A stretch of DNA of 50,670 nucleotides from Bacteroidales bacterium (GCA_014800535.1 JAAVFW010000019.1:1-50670), one strand, 5' to 3'. Counted from the stretch's first letter, positions 16,761-25,713 are shown. The notes: generated by a model from the sequence alone, not told the origin. Numbers and translations: made by a program.

Positions 16761-18245
16761 TTATTTCTTACGTTTCTGAGTTCCCTTTGCGAATCCGATT
16801 TGTGAGCGAACACAACGGAATCCGATATAGGAGCGCTGTTCATTCTGATATTCCCACTGGCGGAGGTCGCTGCGCAGGTTGCGCGCTACATCTTTCCACG
16901 AGCCGCCTCTGACAATCTTCCTCTTCATCTTGTAGGGGTCCTCAATTGCCGCATCATAACGATATTCGGGGTTGAGGTCAGAAGTCAGCTTGTTAAGCGA
17001 TTCGGTGTAGGCGGTGGAGGTCCATTCAGAGACATTACCTGCCATGTCGTAGAGACCGAAGTCATTGGGCTTGAATGTGCCCACGGCTGATGTAATCACA
17101 TGACCGTCTCTGACAAAGTCGCCATCCATCGGCTTGAAGTTGGCATAGAAACAGCCTCGTTCATCCATCGGTAGTGTTTCTTCCCAGGGGAAAGAGCTTT
17201 CGGAATTTCCGGCACGCGCTGCATATTCCCATTCAGCTTCGGTCGGGAGACGATAAGGTTCGATATATATACCTTCCTTGCCGAGAGAGCGACGCAGGAA
17301 GTCAGTTCTCCAGTTTGCAAAAGCGTTGGCCTGTTCCCAGCTCACACCGACCACGGGGTAATCGTTATAACCGGCATGTGAGAAATACATACGGGTATAA
17401 GGCTCGTTATAAGCATTGTCGAAATCGTTGATCCAAGCCGTAGTGTCCGGATAGACATTGACGATGTAGGTGTTGAGGAAATCGTAGTCGCCGGTCAGAG
17501 GGCGGGAAACGGTTTCGCGCACGATGATACCTTCGTCGGTCATATATGCCGTGTCTTTCGAGATGACCGGATTCTCGGTGGGAGTCGCCAGATCGGTGTT
17601 ATATTCGCGACGTGTCGGGTCAAGACGATTCTTGCGTTTTGCAGCAGCTGTGTGGTTGAAAATTTCATACCGATAGTTCAGCTGTGTCGGATCAAGCTCG
17701 CGACGTCCTGTAATCGGGTTTGTGCGATAGACACTTTCAATGGCGCGCAACTCGTCTTCATTAGCGTTTCGCCAGGGGATTGGTTTGTTCCAGTTGAGGT
17801 AAGGTTTTATAGGATTCCCCTCGCGGTCTTCTTCAATTTTAAAGGCCTCGTTGCCACCGTAAGCCGGGTCGGCAAGTCGTTCGCGGATAATAGAATCTCG
17901 CACCCAGAAGACGAATTGTTTATATTTTGAGTTGGTAATTTCAGTTTCATCCATCCAGAAGGCATCGACCGAGACACCACGCGGGTCTGCCTTGATGTTC
18001 CAGACAGAGTCGTCAGATGCAGGCCCCATAGCGTAGGCGCCACGATCCACAAGCACCATTCCGTAGGGAGTTGGCTCTGCGAAAGAGGAGCCGCCGACAC
18101 CGGTCACTTCTCCTCCGGAGCTGCCGGAACGGCTCGCCATACATGACGCAAGCACAGATGAGAAAGCCAGTCCGGCAAATGCCGCACACGCAAGATTGAC
18201 TCTGCTGCCCTTGTTTTTATAATTAAAAAGATTTCTTTTCATCAT
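16761..18245 (-). CDS. gldK: Type IX secretion lipoprotein GldK
   Basis: 494 residues. A lipoprotein signal ends in VLASC (Cys35). The rest is a formylglycine-generating-enzyme-like (FGE-sulfatase) domain typical of GldK/PorK: MVLVDRGAYAMG, WMDETEITNSKYKQF, PVVGVSWEQANAFANWR, LPTEAEWEYAARAG, YDMAGNVSEW and a final RGGSWKD...GFRC. In T9SS this fold is structural: GldK and GldN form the ring under the outer membrane. Two adjacent Met codons (18245 and 18242) could start it. It follows porP by 8 bp and precedes gldL by 16 bp. Confidence 0.95.
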   Translation of the reverse strand: MMKRNLFNYKNKGSRVNLACAAFAGLAFSSVLASCMASRSGSSGGEVTGVGGSSFAEPTPYGMVLVDRGAYAMGPASDDSVWNIKADPRGVSVDAFWMDETEITNSKYKQFVFWVRDSIIRERLADPAYGGNEAFKIEEDREGNPIKPYLNWNKPIPWRNANEDELRAIESVYRTNPITGRRELDPTQLNYRYEIFNHTAAAKRKNRLDPTRREYNTDLATPTENPVISKDTAYMTDEGIIVRETVSRPLTGDYDFLNTYIVNVYPDTTAWINDFDNAYNEPYTRMYFSHAGYNDYPVVGVSWEQANAFANWRTDFLRRSLGKEGIYIEPYRLPTEAEWEYAARAGNSESSFPWEETLPMDERGCFYANFKPMDGDFVRDGHVITSAVGTFKPNDFGLYDMAGNVSEWTSTAYTESLNKLTSDLNPEYRYDAAIEDPYKMKRKIVRGGSWKDVARNLRSDLRQWEYQNEQRSYIGFRCVRSQIGFAKGTQKRKK

Positions 18246-18253
18246 ATCAAGCT

Positions 18254-19282
18254 CTACATGATCCGTATAGACCGGTGTTTGTTTTTATTCTTTTTGCTAA
18301 AGTCAAGTTTAAGACTATAGCCTGCTACTATCTCGTGGCTGCCGGATGACCCCTTGGCGATTGCCGAGACCGGATAATCGTAGGCATAGCCCACAAAGAA
18401 GTTTTTGAACTCCGCCCCAATCATTGCCGAGACAGCATCTTTCCATCGATAGCCGATGCCGAACGAAAGAAACTTATTGAAAGTGGTCCGCATCGTGACT
18501 TCCGCAGAGAAAGAAGTGAGGTCAGTTTTCACAAGGAGGGAGGGTTGCAATATGAATAACGTGTTTTTAAGCGGTATATTGCCGGATGATGTAAAATAAA
18601 ACATTCTCGGCAGCTCAGTTTCATATTCTGCGGCGTCGGATGTCTCCGAGCCGTCGATTCCGAGTGTCACTTTCGGCTGGAGAATGTGGAGGGCTGAAAT
18701 GCCGATGTCAAAATATTTATGGGAGTAATTCAAACCGGCGGAAAGGTCGAAAGTGTTGCCGGCAAGGTCCTGTGTCGGGATAGAGGGGTCTGTCGGTTCA
18801 TGATAATCATCGCCGTCAGGGATGAAGACTTCCGTTCCTTTGAAGTGGGAATCATAGTAGCCTCCTTGCACTCCGACAGAGAGGGCTCCCTTCAGAATTT
18901 TGAATTTATAATTCGCCTGGATATTGATAAGCATTGTCGAGAAAAGACCGAGTGACTCGGAAGTGGCATTGACACCCACACCGAGTTTCTTCCCCATCAA
19001 TGCCACCGGCATGTCGGCCGAAAGGATAAAGCTTCGGGGAGCGTTTTCGATTCCGAGCCATTGCATTCTGGCGCCACCTCTGATTCTCAGGAAATCAGTC
19101 GAACCGGCGGCAGCCGGATTATAATAGGAGGGGAGAGCCCAATATTGGGTCATCTGCGGGTCTGACTGCGCGTGGCTCCTGAAACCTGCCGAAAGTGCGA
19201 ATAGAACCACAAGGCAGAGTGTCAGCACGCGAGGTGAAACCCGGCTGATTAAAGATGATATGTAATATTCGGTTGTTTTCAC
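18254..19282 (-). CDS. porP: PorP/SprF family outer-membrane protein
   Basis: 342 residues. A hydrophobic segment around residues 19-34 with an AQSD cleavage region is the signal peptide. The mature start DPQMTQYWALPSYYNPAAAGS is the hallmark of PorP/SprF proteins, and amphipathic strands of a 14-stranded-type outer-membrane barrel follow to the end. PorP-like proteins attach to T9SS and dock surface filaments or partner proteins; the copy preceding gldK is the one tied to the secretion core. It sits 25 bp after porT and 8 bp ahead of gldK. Confidence 0.92.
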   Translation of the reverse strand: MKTTEYYISSLISRVSPRVLTLCLVVLFALSAGFRSHAQSDPQMTQYWALPSYYNPAAAGSTDFLRIRGGARMQWLGIENAPRSFILSADMPVALMGKKLGVGVNATSESLGLFSTMLINIQANYKFKILKGALSVGVQGGYYDSHFKGTEVFIPDGDDYHEPTDPSIPTQDLAGNTFDLSAGLNYSHKYFDIGISALHILQPKVTLGIDGSETSDAAEYETELPRMFYFTSSGNIPLKNTLFILQPSLLVKTDLTSFSAEVTMRTTFNKFLSFGIGYRWKDAVSAMIGAEFKNFFVGYAYDYPVSAIAKGSSGSHEIVAGYSLKLDFSKKNKNKHRSIRIM

Positions 19283-19307
19283 AATTGGCTACTTTGCAGA
19301 GAGATAA

Positions 19308-20051
19308 TCATTCAAAATAGAAGGAGATGACAAACATGTTTGATTTTACCTTGCCGATTGACTGGGTGATTTTGAAATCTTCCAGATTGTCTTCCAGATC
19401 CGGGCGGTTGTGTCTCAGAATATCCTTCAGACCGAAACAGAACTTAATTTCCGGGATGAATTTGAAAAACGGAAGATAGAAGTCTGTACCCAGCCCGACG
19501 GTGAGATAGACATCAAAGGGGTCGAACATTAGATAATCAGACCTTTTTTTGCTCACATCGAAAGCACCCATGACACCCAGCGTGACGTATGGACGTGTCT
19601 GCCAATATCTGTCGCCTGAAATCTTAAGGTCCAACGGGAGAACGACGTAGGCCGATTTAACATCCTGACGATGAGTTAATCCGCTTTCTTTTTCAAACAT
19701 CGTTACGTTTTTCGACCCGAAATACATTCCCGGAGAGAAGCGCAGATTGAAATATTTGTGCAGGCGGAGGTCGCCGAGCACATTCACACAGAAGCCGGGA
19801 GAAATTGAAGGAACTTCGGCACGCCATTGTTCCCCTTCCGGAGTAACAAATCCGTTATGTGTGAAAGTAAGGTCTTGAAAATGTGCCCCTACTGAAAATC
19901 CGAGATGTATCTTTTTCATGTCGGCATACGGACGGTTCAACACCTTGTCACCCCATTTGGCAGAGGCGGGCAAAGCGAAAACGACCAGCGACATCATCAT
20001 GACGACGATGTGGAAAAGATTGATAATCGTATTCTTGATTTTATGAGGCAT
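19308..20051 (-). CDS. porT: Type IX secretion outer-membrane protein PorT
   Basis: 247 residues with a signal peptide (hydrophobic residues about 12-31, cleavage near ASAK). The conserved PorT/SprT opening RPYADMKKIHLGFSVGAHFQDL (start near residue 41) and an eight-strand beta-barrel pattern (outer-membrane beta-barrel type 2) ending in an aromatic residue pair, FYFE, follow. PorT is needed for T9SS assembly. It is the first gene of the operon; a weak -7 box (TTATTTTG on the minus strand, 20087-20094) lies ~36 bp upstream. It is divergent from dgt. Confidence 0.88.
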   Translation of the reverse strand: MPHKIKNTIINLFHIVVMMMSLVVFALPASAKWGDKVLNRPYADMKKIHLGFSVGAHFQDLTFTHNGFVTPEGEQWRAEVPSISPGFCVNVLGDLRLHKYFNLRFSPGMYFGSKNVTMFEKESGLTHRQDVKSAYVVLPLDLKISGDRYWQTRPYVTLGVMGAFDVSKKRSDYLMFDPFDVYLTVGLGTDFYLPFFKFIPEIKFCFGLKDILRHNRPDLEDNLEDFKITQSIGKVKSNMFVISFYFE

Positions 20052-20135
20052 ATCAGATAAGTGTGTATCTCAGAAAAAGATTCTTACAAAATAACGACTG
20101 AGTGTATTAGTTATTGTATTTCTCTAAAGTTTGTA

Positions 20136-20167
20136 GTTGCGAATAAAAGAGGGAATCCTTATCTTTG
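20136..20167 (+). promoter_or_regulatory. Promoter for dgt, abutting the start codon
   Basis: GTTG (20136-20139), a 20-bp spacer and TATCTTTG (20160-20167). The dgt ATG at 20172 begins only 5 bp after the -7 box, so the transcript would start at or within a few bases of the start codon. Confidence 0.6.
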
Positions 20168-20171
20168 CGAA

Positions 20172-21494
20172 ATGAAATGGAGCCAACTCATCAGCGACAA
20201 ACGTCTGGGAATGGAGGAGTATCATGACCCTCGACGTCACACCCGCACTGATTTTCAGCGCGATTATGACCGTCTGATATTTTCCTCTCCGTTCCGCCGT
20301 CTTCAAAACAAAACGCAGGTTTTCCCTTTGCCGGGTTCGATTTTTGTGCATAACCGACTGACTCACAGTCTGGAGGTCTCATCTGTCGGACGTTCAATGG
20401 CAAACGAAGCGGTTGAGTATATGCGCGTGAAACCGCGCGGTGCTGACGAAAATTCCGCGCTCGACAAGATCGGTGATATTGTTGCCACGGCATGTCTGAG
20501 CCACGACATCGGCAATCCCCCTTTCGGACACAGCGGAGAGAAGACAATCTCAACTTTTTTCAGCGAAGGAGACGGCTTGAAATTAAAGTCTCTTCTGACC
20601 CCGCAGCAATGGTCTGACTTTACATGTTTCGAGGGTAATGCCAATTCTTTCCGTTTGCTCACCCATCAGTTTGCCGGCCGACGTGAAGGTGGCTTCGCGA
20701 TGACCTACAGTTCACTGGCGGCAATGGTGAAATATCCTTACTCGTCGCTTTATGCCGGAGAGAAGGGGAAATTCGGTTTTTTCACCTCCGAGGAGGAGAC
20801 TTACAAAAAGATAGCCGCCGAGCTTGGCATACACCGCAATTCCGACGGCAGATATGTGCGTCATCCGCTTGTCTATCTGATGGAGGCAGCCGACGACATC
20901 TGCTATCAAATCATGGATATCGAAGATGCCCATCGACTTAAGATTCTCTCCACCGATAAGGTTAAAGGGTTATTACTCAACTTTTTCGATGCGGAACGTG
21001 GGGAGCGGATGAAGGGCACCATGCTTAAGCTTGCCGATCCTAACGAACAGGTCAGTTATCTCCGAAGCAACGTAATCGGAGCGATGGTGAGTGACTGCGC
21101 ACGCCTTTTTGCCGATTCGGAGGAGGTGTTGCTTGCCGGGGAGTATCAAGGTGCGCTGACATCAAATATGTCTTCCCGTCTGAGAGATGCCTACGCTGAA
21201 TGTTCAGAAACGGCATGGAACAAAATTTATTATGCTCCCGACGTTATTGATATCGAGATTGCCGGCAATCGAATCATTACTTACCTTATGCAGACTTTAA
21301 TTGATGCTGTGATGCACCCTGAGCGTAATTTCTCTAAATTGATTCTGGAGAAGATGCCGCGTCAGTATGAATCATCGTCGCCCGACATTTATACTCGCTT
21401 GCAGAGTGTGTTGGATCATATTTCCGGAATGACCGATGTCTATGCGCTCGATCTTTTCCGTAAACTCAACGGCCACAGTCTGCCTGCTGTCTGA
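20172..21494 (+). CDS. dgt: Deoxyguanosinetriphosphate triphosphohydrolase-like protein (dGTPase)
   Basis: 440 residues from the ATG at 20172. The longer frame to 20061 runs through the promoter and is unlikely. It is an HD-superfamily phosphohydrolase that cleaves dNTPs, typically dGTP, to the nucleoside and tripolyphosphate. Family features: HTRTDFQRDYDRLIFSSPFRRL near the start, the first metal His in LTHSLEVS (His65), the HD pair His111-Asp112 in CLSHDIGNPPFGHSGE, and the second-helix Asp in AADDICYQIMDIEDA. Members of this family balance dNTP pools and help resist phage. It stands alone next to the T9SS operon. Confidence 0.92.
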   Translation: MKWSQLISDKRLGMEEYHDPRRHTRTDFQRDYDRLIFSSPFRRLQNKTQVFPLPGSIFVHNRLTHSLEVSSVGRSMANEAVEYMRVKPRGADENSALDKIGDIVATACLSHDIGNPPFGHSGEKTISTFFSEGDGLKLKSLLTPQQWSDFTCFEGNANSFRLLTHQFAGRREGGFAMTYSSLAAMVKYPYSSLYAGEKGKFGFFTSEEETYKKIAAELGIHRNSDGRYVRHPLVYLMEAADDICYQIMDIEDAHRLKILSTDKVKGLLLNFFDAERGERMKGTMLKLADPNEQVSYLRSNVIGAMVSDCARLFADSEEVLLAGEYQGALTSNMSSRLRDAYAECSETAWNKIYYAPDVIDIEIAGNRIITYLMQTLIDAVMHPERNFSKLILEKMPRQYESSSPDIYTRLQSVLDHISGMTDVYALDLFRKLNGHSLPAV

Positions 21495-21573
21495 TTTGTC
21501 AGACTTGAGATTTTCATAAATCGATATAATAAGGTAAAGGTGTCGAAGAACTTATAAGCACAATACTTTCAGG

Positions 21574-21590
21574 TTTCATGAAGCATGAAA
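21574..21590. promoter_or_regulatory. Palindrome upstream of TPM gene
   Basis: Perfect 7-bp arms TTTCATG/CATGAAA around AAG, 30 bp ahead of the TPM-domain start codon. It could be an operator or a small leader hairpin; no U-run follows. Confidence 0.25.
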
Positions 21591-21620
21591 AGGGTGTAAC
21601 AAGAAAAATAATAACAGGGA

Positions 21621-22907
21621 ATGAAGCTAAAAATCATAAATATATTTCTGTTGCTGTTCAGTATTTTTTTATCAGCAACAGCTCGCGAATATAAGCCATC
21701 TGAGATTGTCAACCCGAACATAGCCGACAGAAGAGAATATGTAGCCGATCCGGGGAATTATCTTTCTTCAGAGGCTAAGCAGGCAATCAACAGCCGGTTG
21801 GCAGCGCTTCGGGCAAGCACCACGGCAGAGGTTGGAGTAGCCGTCGTTCCTGATCTCGGTGACTTACCGATTGAGGAGTTTTCAGAGGAGGTGTTCACCT
21901 CATGGGGATTGGGTAAGAAAGATGTTGACAATGGTGTTTTATTTCTCATTTCGCCTGAATCCCGCAAGGTTCGCATCCAGACCGGCTACGGCACAGAAGG
22001 AGTGCTCCCTGACATTGTGTGTAAGGGTCTGATTGACAGCTACACCATCCCGGCAATGAAAGATGGAGATATTGATAAGGCTGTTGTCTCCACCGTCGGT
22101 CAGATTGCCGAGATTATGTCAGATGAGACATACGCTGAAGAATTGAAATCAAAATATGCCGATAATTATGGTGGAGTTCAACCGAAGGCTGCCGTCGACA
22201 GCTCAGTGATTGAGAATTTCATAATGATTGTAGCCATAATTTTCTTTTTCGCATCAATGATACTCTATTTCCGAGACTTATCTCAGATTCGGAAGGGGAG
22301 TCTGAATGAGAAGGCACTCCGCTGGCGAGTTGCGATGTGGCCCTTGTTCGGACTCGGATTCCTCTCGGCGGGAGCCGGATTGATTTTCGGTTTTCTTGCT
22401 CTATATCATTATAGAAGAGCGCGCACACACAAAAGAATCTGCCCGAAGTGCGGACATAAAATGAATCGTATGAGCGAGGAGAGGGATAATGATTTTCTGA
22501 ATGATGCGCAGGATCTTGAAGAGAAATTGGGTACGGTCGACTATGATGTCTGGGTCTGCCCGGAGTGTGGCACGATAGAGAAAGTGCCTTTTATCGAACG
22601 TCAGCTAAAGTATACTGAATGTCCGAATTGCCACACCATTGCCATGGGACCGATTGCCGACAATATTCTGGTTCAGCCCACAATCCATCGTGAGGGCGTT
22701 GGCGAGAAAGTTTCGGAATGTCGTTATTGCCATCATCGGAAAAACACACGTTATCGGATTCCCCGACGTGATAACGGAGCCGCATTGGCAGCTGGTGCTG
22801 CTATCGGTACGATTCTTGGAAGTCGCGGAAATGGAGGAGGCGGCGGATTCGGGGGTGGATTCGGTGGGGGCTCGACCGGAGGTGGCGGTGCTTCCGGAGG
22901 GTGGTAA
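21621..22907 (+). CDS. TPM-domain membrane protein with zinc-ribbon and Gly-rich tail (YgcG-like)
   Basis: 428 residues: signal peptide (1-21), a TPM domain (about 38-175; YVADPGNYLSSEAKQAINSRL, GVLFLISPESRKVRIQTGYGTEG), then two membrane helices (about 196-215 and 238-265). A cytoplasmic part carries several CxxC knuckles (CPKCG, CPECG, CPNCH, CRYCHH) that look like zinc ribbons. The last ~30 residues are Gly/Ser-rich (GGGFGGG repeats, ending ASGGW), a tail common in YgcG proteins. TPM domains occur in photosystem repair (TLP18.3) and envelope-stress proteins; the exact reaction is unsettled. No partner gene is adjacent. Confidence 0.82.
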   Translation: MKLKIINIFLLLFSIFLSATAREYKPSEIVNPNIADRREYVADPGNYLSSEAKQAINSRLAALRASTTAEVGVAVVPDLGDLPIEEFSEEVFTSWGLGKKDVDNGVLFLISPESRKVRIQTGYGTEGVLPDIVCKGLIDSYTIPAMKDGDIDKAVVSTVGQIAEIMSDETYAEELKSKYADNYGGVQPKAAVDSSVIENFIMIVAIIFFFASMILYFRDLSQIRKGSLNEKALRWRVAMWPLFGLGFLSAGAGLIFGFLALYHYRRARTHKRICPKCGHKMNRMSEERDNDFLNDAQDLEEKLGTVDYDVWVCPECGTIEKVPFIERQLKYTECPNCHTIAMGPIADNILVQPTIHREGVGEKVSECRYCHHRKNTRYRIPRRDNGAALAAGAAIGTILGSRGNGGGGGFGGGFGGGSTGGGGASGGW

Positions 22908-22929
22908 TTAGCCTGGATAGGTTTAGTTG

Positions 22930-24591
22930 TCAGAAACCGGAGGAAATCTTTCTGAATGTCATCATGGCGTCGAGTCGCGGAAAAGACAGTTGAAGTGTCT
23001 GTTTCTGCTCATCGAAGGTTGCCGAAAGATTCTTGGTTACAAGGTTCCCCTCGGAATCTATCCAGTAAAGATAGAAGCCAAGGCCCGATTCATGGTCGTA
23101 AAGCACCCCTTTCAAATCGCCCGGTCTCCAATCTGAGGAGAGTGTCTGTGCCCCTGAGACATATTCCATAATGTGTAAACCTTTCTGCGGAGTAAAGATT
23201 CTCAATGTGTAATCTCCTCCCGGAAAGGCAATTGTCTTGTCGAATTCCGAATAAATCAATTTCCACAAACCATCGGTGGGGTGTTTGTCGTATGAGGCGG
23301 TGTCACAGAGGTTAACGATGCTGTCGATGTCCTGTTTAAGTCTTATGGCAAGACTCTGTTCGTAGGCTTCAAAAGGGATGGAGACAGAGAAATAAGGAAT
23401 TCTCAGTTTGGAGTCTGACAGATTTTCAAGAGTAATGATCGTTGGGTTAAAATCAGAATCTGCTTCCGGAAGGGTAACGGTTTGTTTCAGGCGGTGTTTC
23501 CCGGCGGATAGAGTCCAGTCATTTCCTGAACGGGTTAGGAGAAAAACACCCTCTGAATTGTTTCCGCACTCCGAGACATCCGTTGTCAGCATCTTGCCAT
23601 CCGGACCTTCCACAATAAACTCAGCCGCTGCTGATGATGATGAGGTGAGAGGGTCTTTGCGTTCAACCGAAAAGTAGCGGATTGACAATTTTTTTTCGGG
23701 AGTATTATCATCTATAAGAGAGATTCTCCATTGAGTTGCCGGCGTGTCGTCATGGGATAACCCACTCAGAAGATTCGGAAAGATATTTTTCTTTTGAGGA
23801 GGGGCTATTTGAAAAAGAACCCGACACGGAAGACCGTTGTCGGGGAGTTTAGCTGTTATTTCAGACGTTGATGAATTTTCGGAAGATTGACTGTCGATAA
23901 TTATGTCAGAGATGAAAGTCTCATTAAAATGACTTTCCGGAGGGCGAGGTGCCGCCATGAGGTCGGACGATGCAGTTATGATTCCGACAACGGCAAAAAT
24001 CATTATTATAATGCCGATTACTCTGTTGATGATCATCTGCACTTTGGCATTGAAATGGGTGCGGATTTTATCAATGGTGAAAGTGATGACCCACCACCAT
24101 GCGAGCGCACCGATTATTATTGCAACATATCCTGCGATATAATGATAAAATTTGATTCCCGGACTCGGAAAGTTGAAACGTGCGAAGAGTCCGATAATCA
24201 GGAAGATTATCAACGGATTGGAGAGTGTAAACAGGAATCCTCCAAGTGCATCTTTGCTGACAGAAGCCTTAGCGACGGCCTTACGGGCATACTCCTTGGG
24301 TTCTTTCTGCCGAAACAGGTATATTCCGAAAAAAAGGAGTACGATAGAACCTAAAATCTGTATGACACTTTGATTCTGTTCAAGAAATTCCTCAATCAAC
24401 GACAGTCCGAATCCGGTCAGCAGGCAATAGAGAATGTCGGAAAGGGCAGCGCCGCATCCGGTGAGGAATCCGGCTTTTCGCCCTTTGGCGATTGTTTTCT
24501 GAATACACAACATGCCGACCGGTCCCATAGGAGCGGAAATGATGACTCCGATAGCGAGTCCTTTCCATAGCATATCGAGTGTAGAAAGCAT
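22930..24591 (-). CDS. LysE family exporter fused to a large extra C-terminal domain
   Basis: 553 residues from the ATG at 24591; a TTG four codons upstream is less likely. Residues ~1-215 are a LysE/RhtB amino-acid exporter: GVIISAPMGPVGMLCIQ at the first helix, GFLTGCGAALSD, and FLFTLSNPLIIFLI, with six membrane spans. Typical LysE proteins stop at about 200-220 residues. Here ~335 more residues follow, predicted soluble and beta-rich (for example WRISLIDD, RIPYFSVSIPFEAYEQSLAIRL, GGDYTLRIFTP). The last span would place them outside the inner membrane. I do not recognise this domain. The gene ends a run pyrE-SRPBCC-Rieske-LysE. Confidence 0.8.
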   Translation of the reverse strand: MLSTLDMLWKGLAIGVIISAPMGPVGMLCIQKTIAKGRKAGFLTGCGAALSDILYCLLTGFGLSLIEEFLEQNQSVIQILGSIVLLFFGIYLFRQKEPKEYARKAVAKASVSKDALGGFLFTLSNPLIIFLIIGLFARFNFPSPGIKFYHYIAGYVAIIIGALAWWWVITFTIDKIRTHFNAKVQMIINRVIGIIIMIFAVVGIITASSDLMAAPRPPESHFNETFISDIIIDSQSSENSSTSEITAKLPDNGLPCRVLFQIAPPQKKNIFPNLLSGLSHDDTPATQWRISLIDDNTPEKKLSIRYFSVERKDPLTSSSSAAAEFIVEGPDGKMLTTDVSECGNNSEGVFLLTRSGNDWTLSAGKHRLKQTVTLPEADSDFNPTIITLENLSDSKLRIPYFSVSIPFEAYEQSLAIRLKQDIDSIVNLCDTASYDKHPTDGLWKLIYSEFDKTIAFPGGDYTLRIFTPQKGLHIMEYVSGAQTLSSDWRPGDLKGVLYDHESGLGFYLYWIDSEGNLVTKNLSATFDEQKQTLQLSFPRLDAMMTFRKISSGF

Positions 24592-24599
24592 AATCAGTT

Positions 24600-25148
24600 T
24601 CAATCGGTTATAATATAACCCCCTTGTCCGGAAGGGATGCAGCGGTAACGTCGCAGCCCATACTTTTTAGTGCCGGTCAAAGCCGGTCCGGCAACGGGCG
24701 CACCCGCTCCCATCGTCACATCATAATGAGAATCGCACACAGGACATACGGCATCGAGCGTCTCAGGATCGACTGCCACCCTGACGGTCTGTTCCCTTTC
24801 AATCGGACATGCCAGATCGTAGGCAAGCGGCACCCCCGCTTCCGAGGTGAACGGATCCATGCCGGAGATAAGAAGTACACCGCCGAACCCTGTGCAGTTT
24901 ATGGAAGAATAAGGGAATCCTGCCGGTTGTATCAAGCCCTGAAACAAGATGAAATCACGATGCATCCCGAATCCTGAGACACCATAGGTGTTCCAGACAG
25001 CAGGGTCTGAAAGATTGATTGCAACCGGCATCGACGGGATGCGGTCGTCGATAACGCCCTGACACCCCGTGGTGACTGCGACAAACAGAAGTGATGCCAC
25101 TACTGCTGCCGAAGTGTTTCTCCTTATTTTTATCCCAAATGCCGACAT
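24600..25148 (-). CDS. Rieske-like lipoprotein with altered ligands
   Basis: 182 residues with a lipoprotein signal ending in VTTGC (Cys29). The second half follows the Rieske [2Fe-2S] layout, with PLAYDLACP and later AVCPVCDSHYDV, then a Gly/Pro-rich GPALTGTKKYGLRRY end. However, the His of box I is Ile116 (C114-P-I116) and the aligned box II His is Cys138; His141 lies three residues on. The normal 2-Cys/2-His set is therefore not intact. It belongs to a Bacteroidota group of Rieske-fold lipoproteins. It may hold a different metal site or none. It overlaps the SRPBCC stop region by one base and precedes the LysE gene. Confidence 0.65.
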   Translation of the reverse strand: MSAFGIKIRRNTSAAVVASLLFVAVTTGCQGVIDDRIPSMPVAINLSDPAVWNTYGVSGFGMHRDFILFQGLIQPAGFPYSSINCTGFGGVLLISGMDPFTSEAGVPLAYDLACPIEREQTVRVAVDPETLDAVCPVCDSHYDVTMGAGAPVAGPALTGTKKYGLRRYRCIPSGQGGYIITD

Positions 25149-25582
25149 TAGAATTTAATAGCCTTCAGAACTTGCGAGAACTGGTCGGTCATTTTCTGCA
25201 TTGGAGATGAAATCATCGGTTTCAGCATTGCCGGAATGGCAAGGTCGATTGCCACGTATGCGCGACACTCATTTTCTGAAACCTCCTCGATGTTCAGCGA
25301 AAGAGAAAGAGGCACCGGAGTGCCGACACCTTCAAGTTCAATAAGCGAGAAGGGTTCGCGTTTCTTCACCTGAAGAGTGACATCTCCAACCGGACCTGCG
25401 GGAAATGAGATTGAGTTTTCGGAAAATGAAATTTTCTGAAGTGTGTCGCGATGTTCCTCAGGAATTTGGTCTACGGGAGCGTTTTCCAGAAGATTACCTA
25501 TGTTGCTGAGGTCGGAAAGTTTCTCGAAAACTTTCTGAGCAGACCCGTTGACAGTTACTTTGTCGCTTTTGAAATTAGCCAT
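25148..25582 (-). CDS. SRPBCC family protein
   Basis: 144 residues with the START/polyketide-cyclase (SRPBCC) pattern: N-terminal strand and VTVNGSAQKVFEKLSDLSNIGNLLE, a central beta-sheet with GDVTLQVKKREPFSLIELEG, and a C-terminal long helix MQKMTDQFSQVLKAI. It is cytoplasmic. Such proteins bind hydrophobic ligands; the ligand is unknown. It lies downstream of pyrE behind a terminator hairpin, and its stop touches the start of the Rieske-like lipoprotein gene, so those two are coupled. Confidence 0.8.
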   Translation of the reverse strand: MANFKSDKVTVNGSAQKVFEKLSDLSNIGNLLENAPVDQIPEEHRDTLQKISFSENSISFPAGPVGDVTLQVKKREPFSLIELEGVGTPVPLSLSLNIEEVSENECRAYVAIDLAIPAMLKPMISSPMQKMTDQFSQVLKAIKF

Positions 25583-25666
25583 ATTGATTTGATAATATTT
25601 CCAATCGCTGTTTTCGATTTTAGAGAGAAAAGTTTTTTGGCGATTTGGTTTAATTTAAAAAGCATA

Positions 25667-25699
25667 AAGTAGCAGACGCGCCGGGGCACGTTGCTACTT
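25667..25699 (-). terminator. Terminator of pyrE (REP-like hairpin)
   Basis: Outer arms AAGTAGCA/TGCTACTT (8 bp) continue into an inner 6-bp stem (ACGTGC/GCGCGT, one G-U) around CCCG, with one bulge. It lies 14 bp after the pyrE stop on the minus strand, followed by TATGCTTTTTAA. The GC-rich core resembles intergenic palindromes common in Bacteroidota, so it may also be a dispersed repeat. Confidence 0.6.
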
Positions 25700-25713
25700 A
25701 TACAAATATTCAA

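Noticed and set aside
20061..20171. Longer N-terminus for the dgt product
   Set aside because: The extension contains the promoter boxes and the conserved family start fits MKWSQLISDKR at 20172.
21574..21590. Palindrome ahead of the TPM gene as a terminator of dgt
   Set aside because: No U-run follows and it is 80 bp from the dgt stop; listed only as a weak possible operator.
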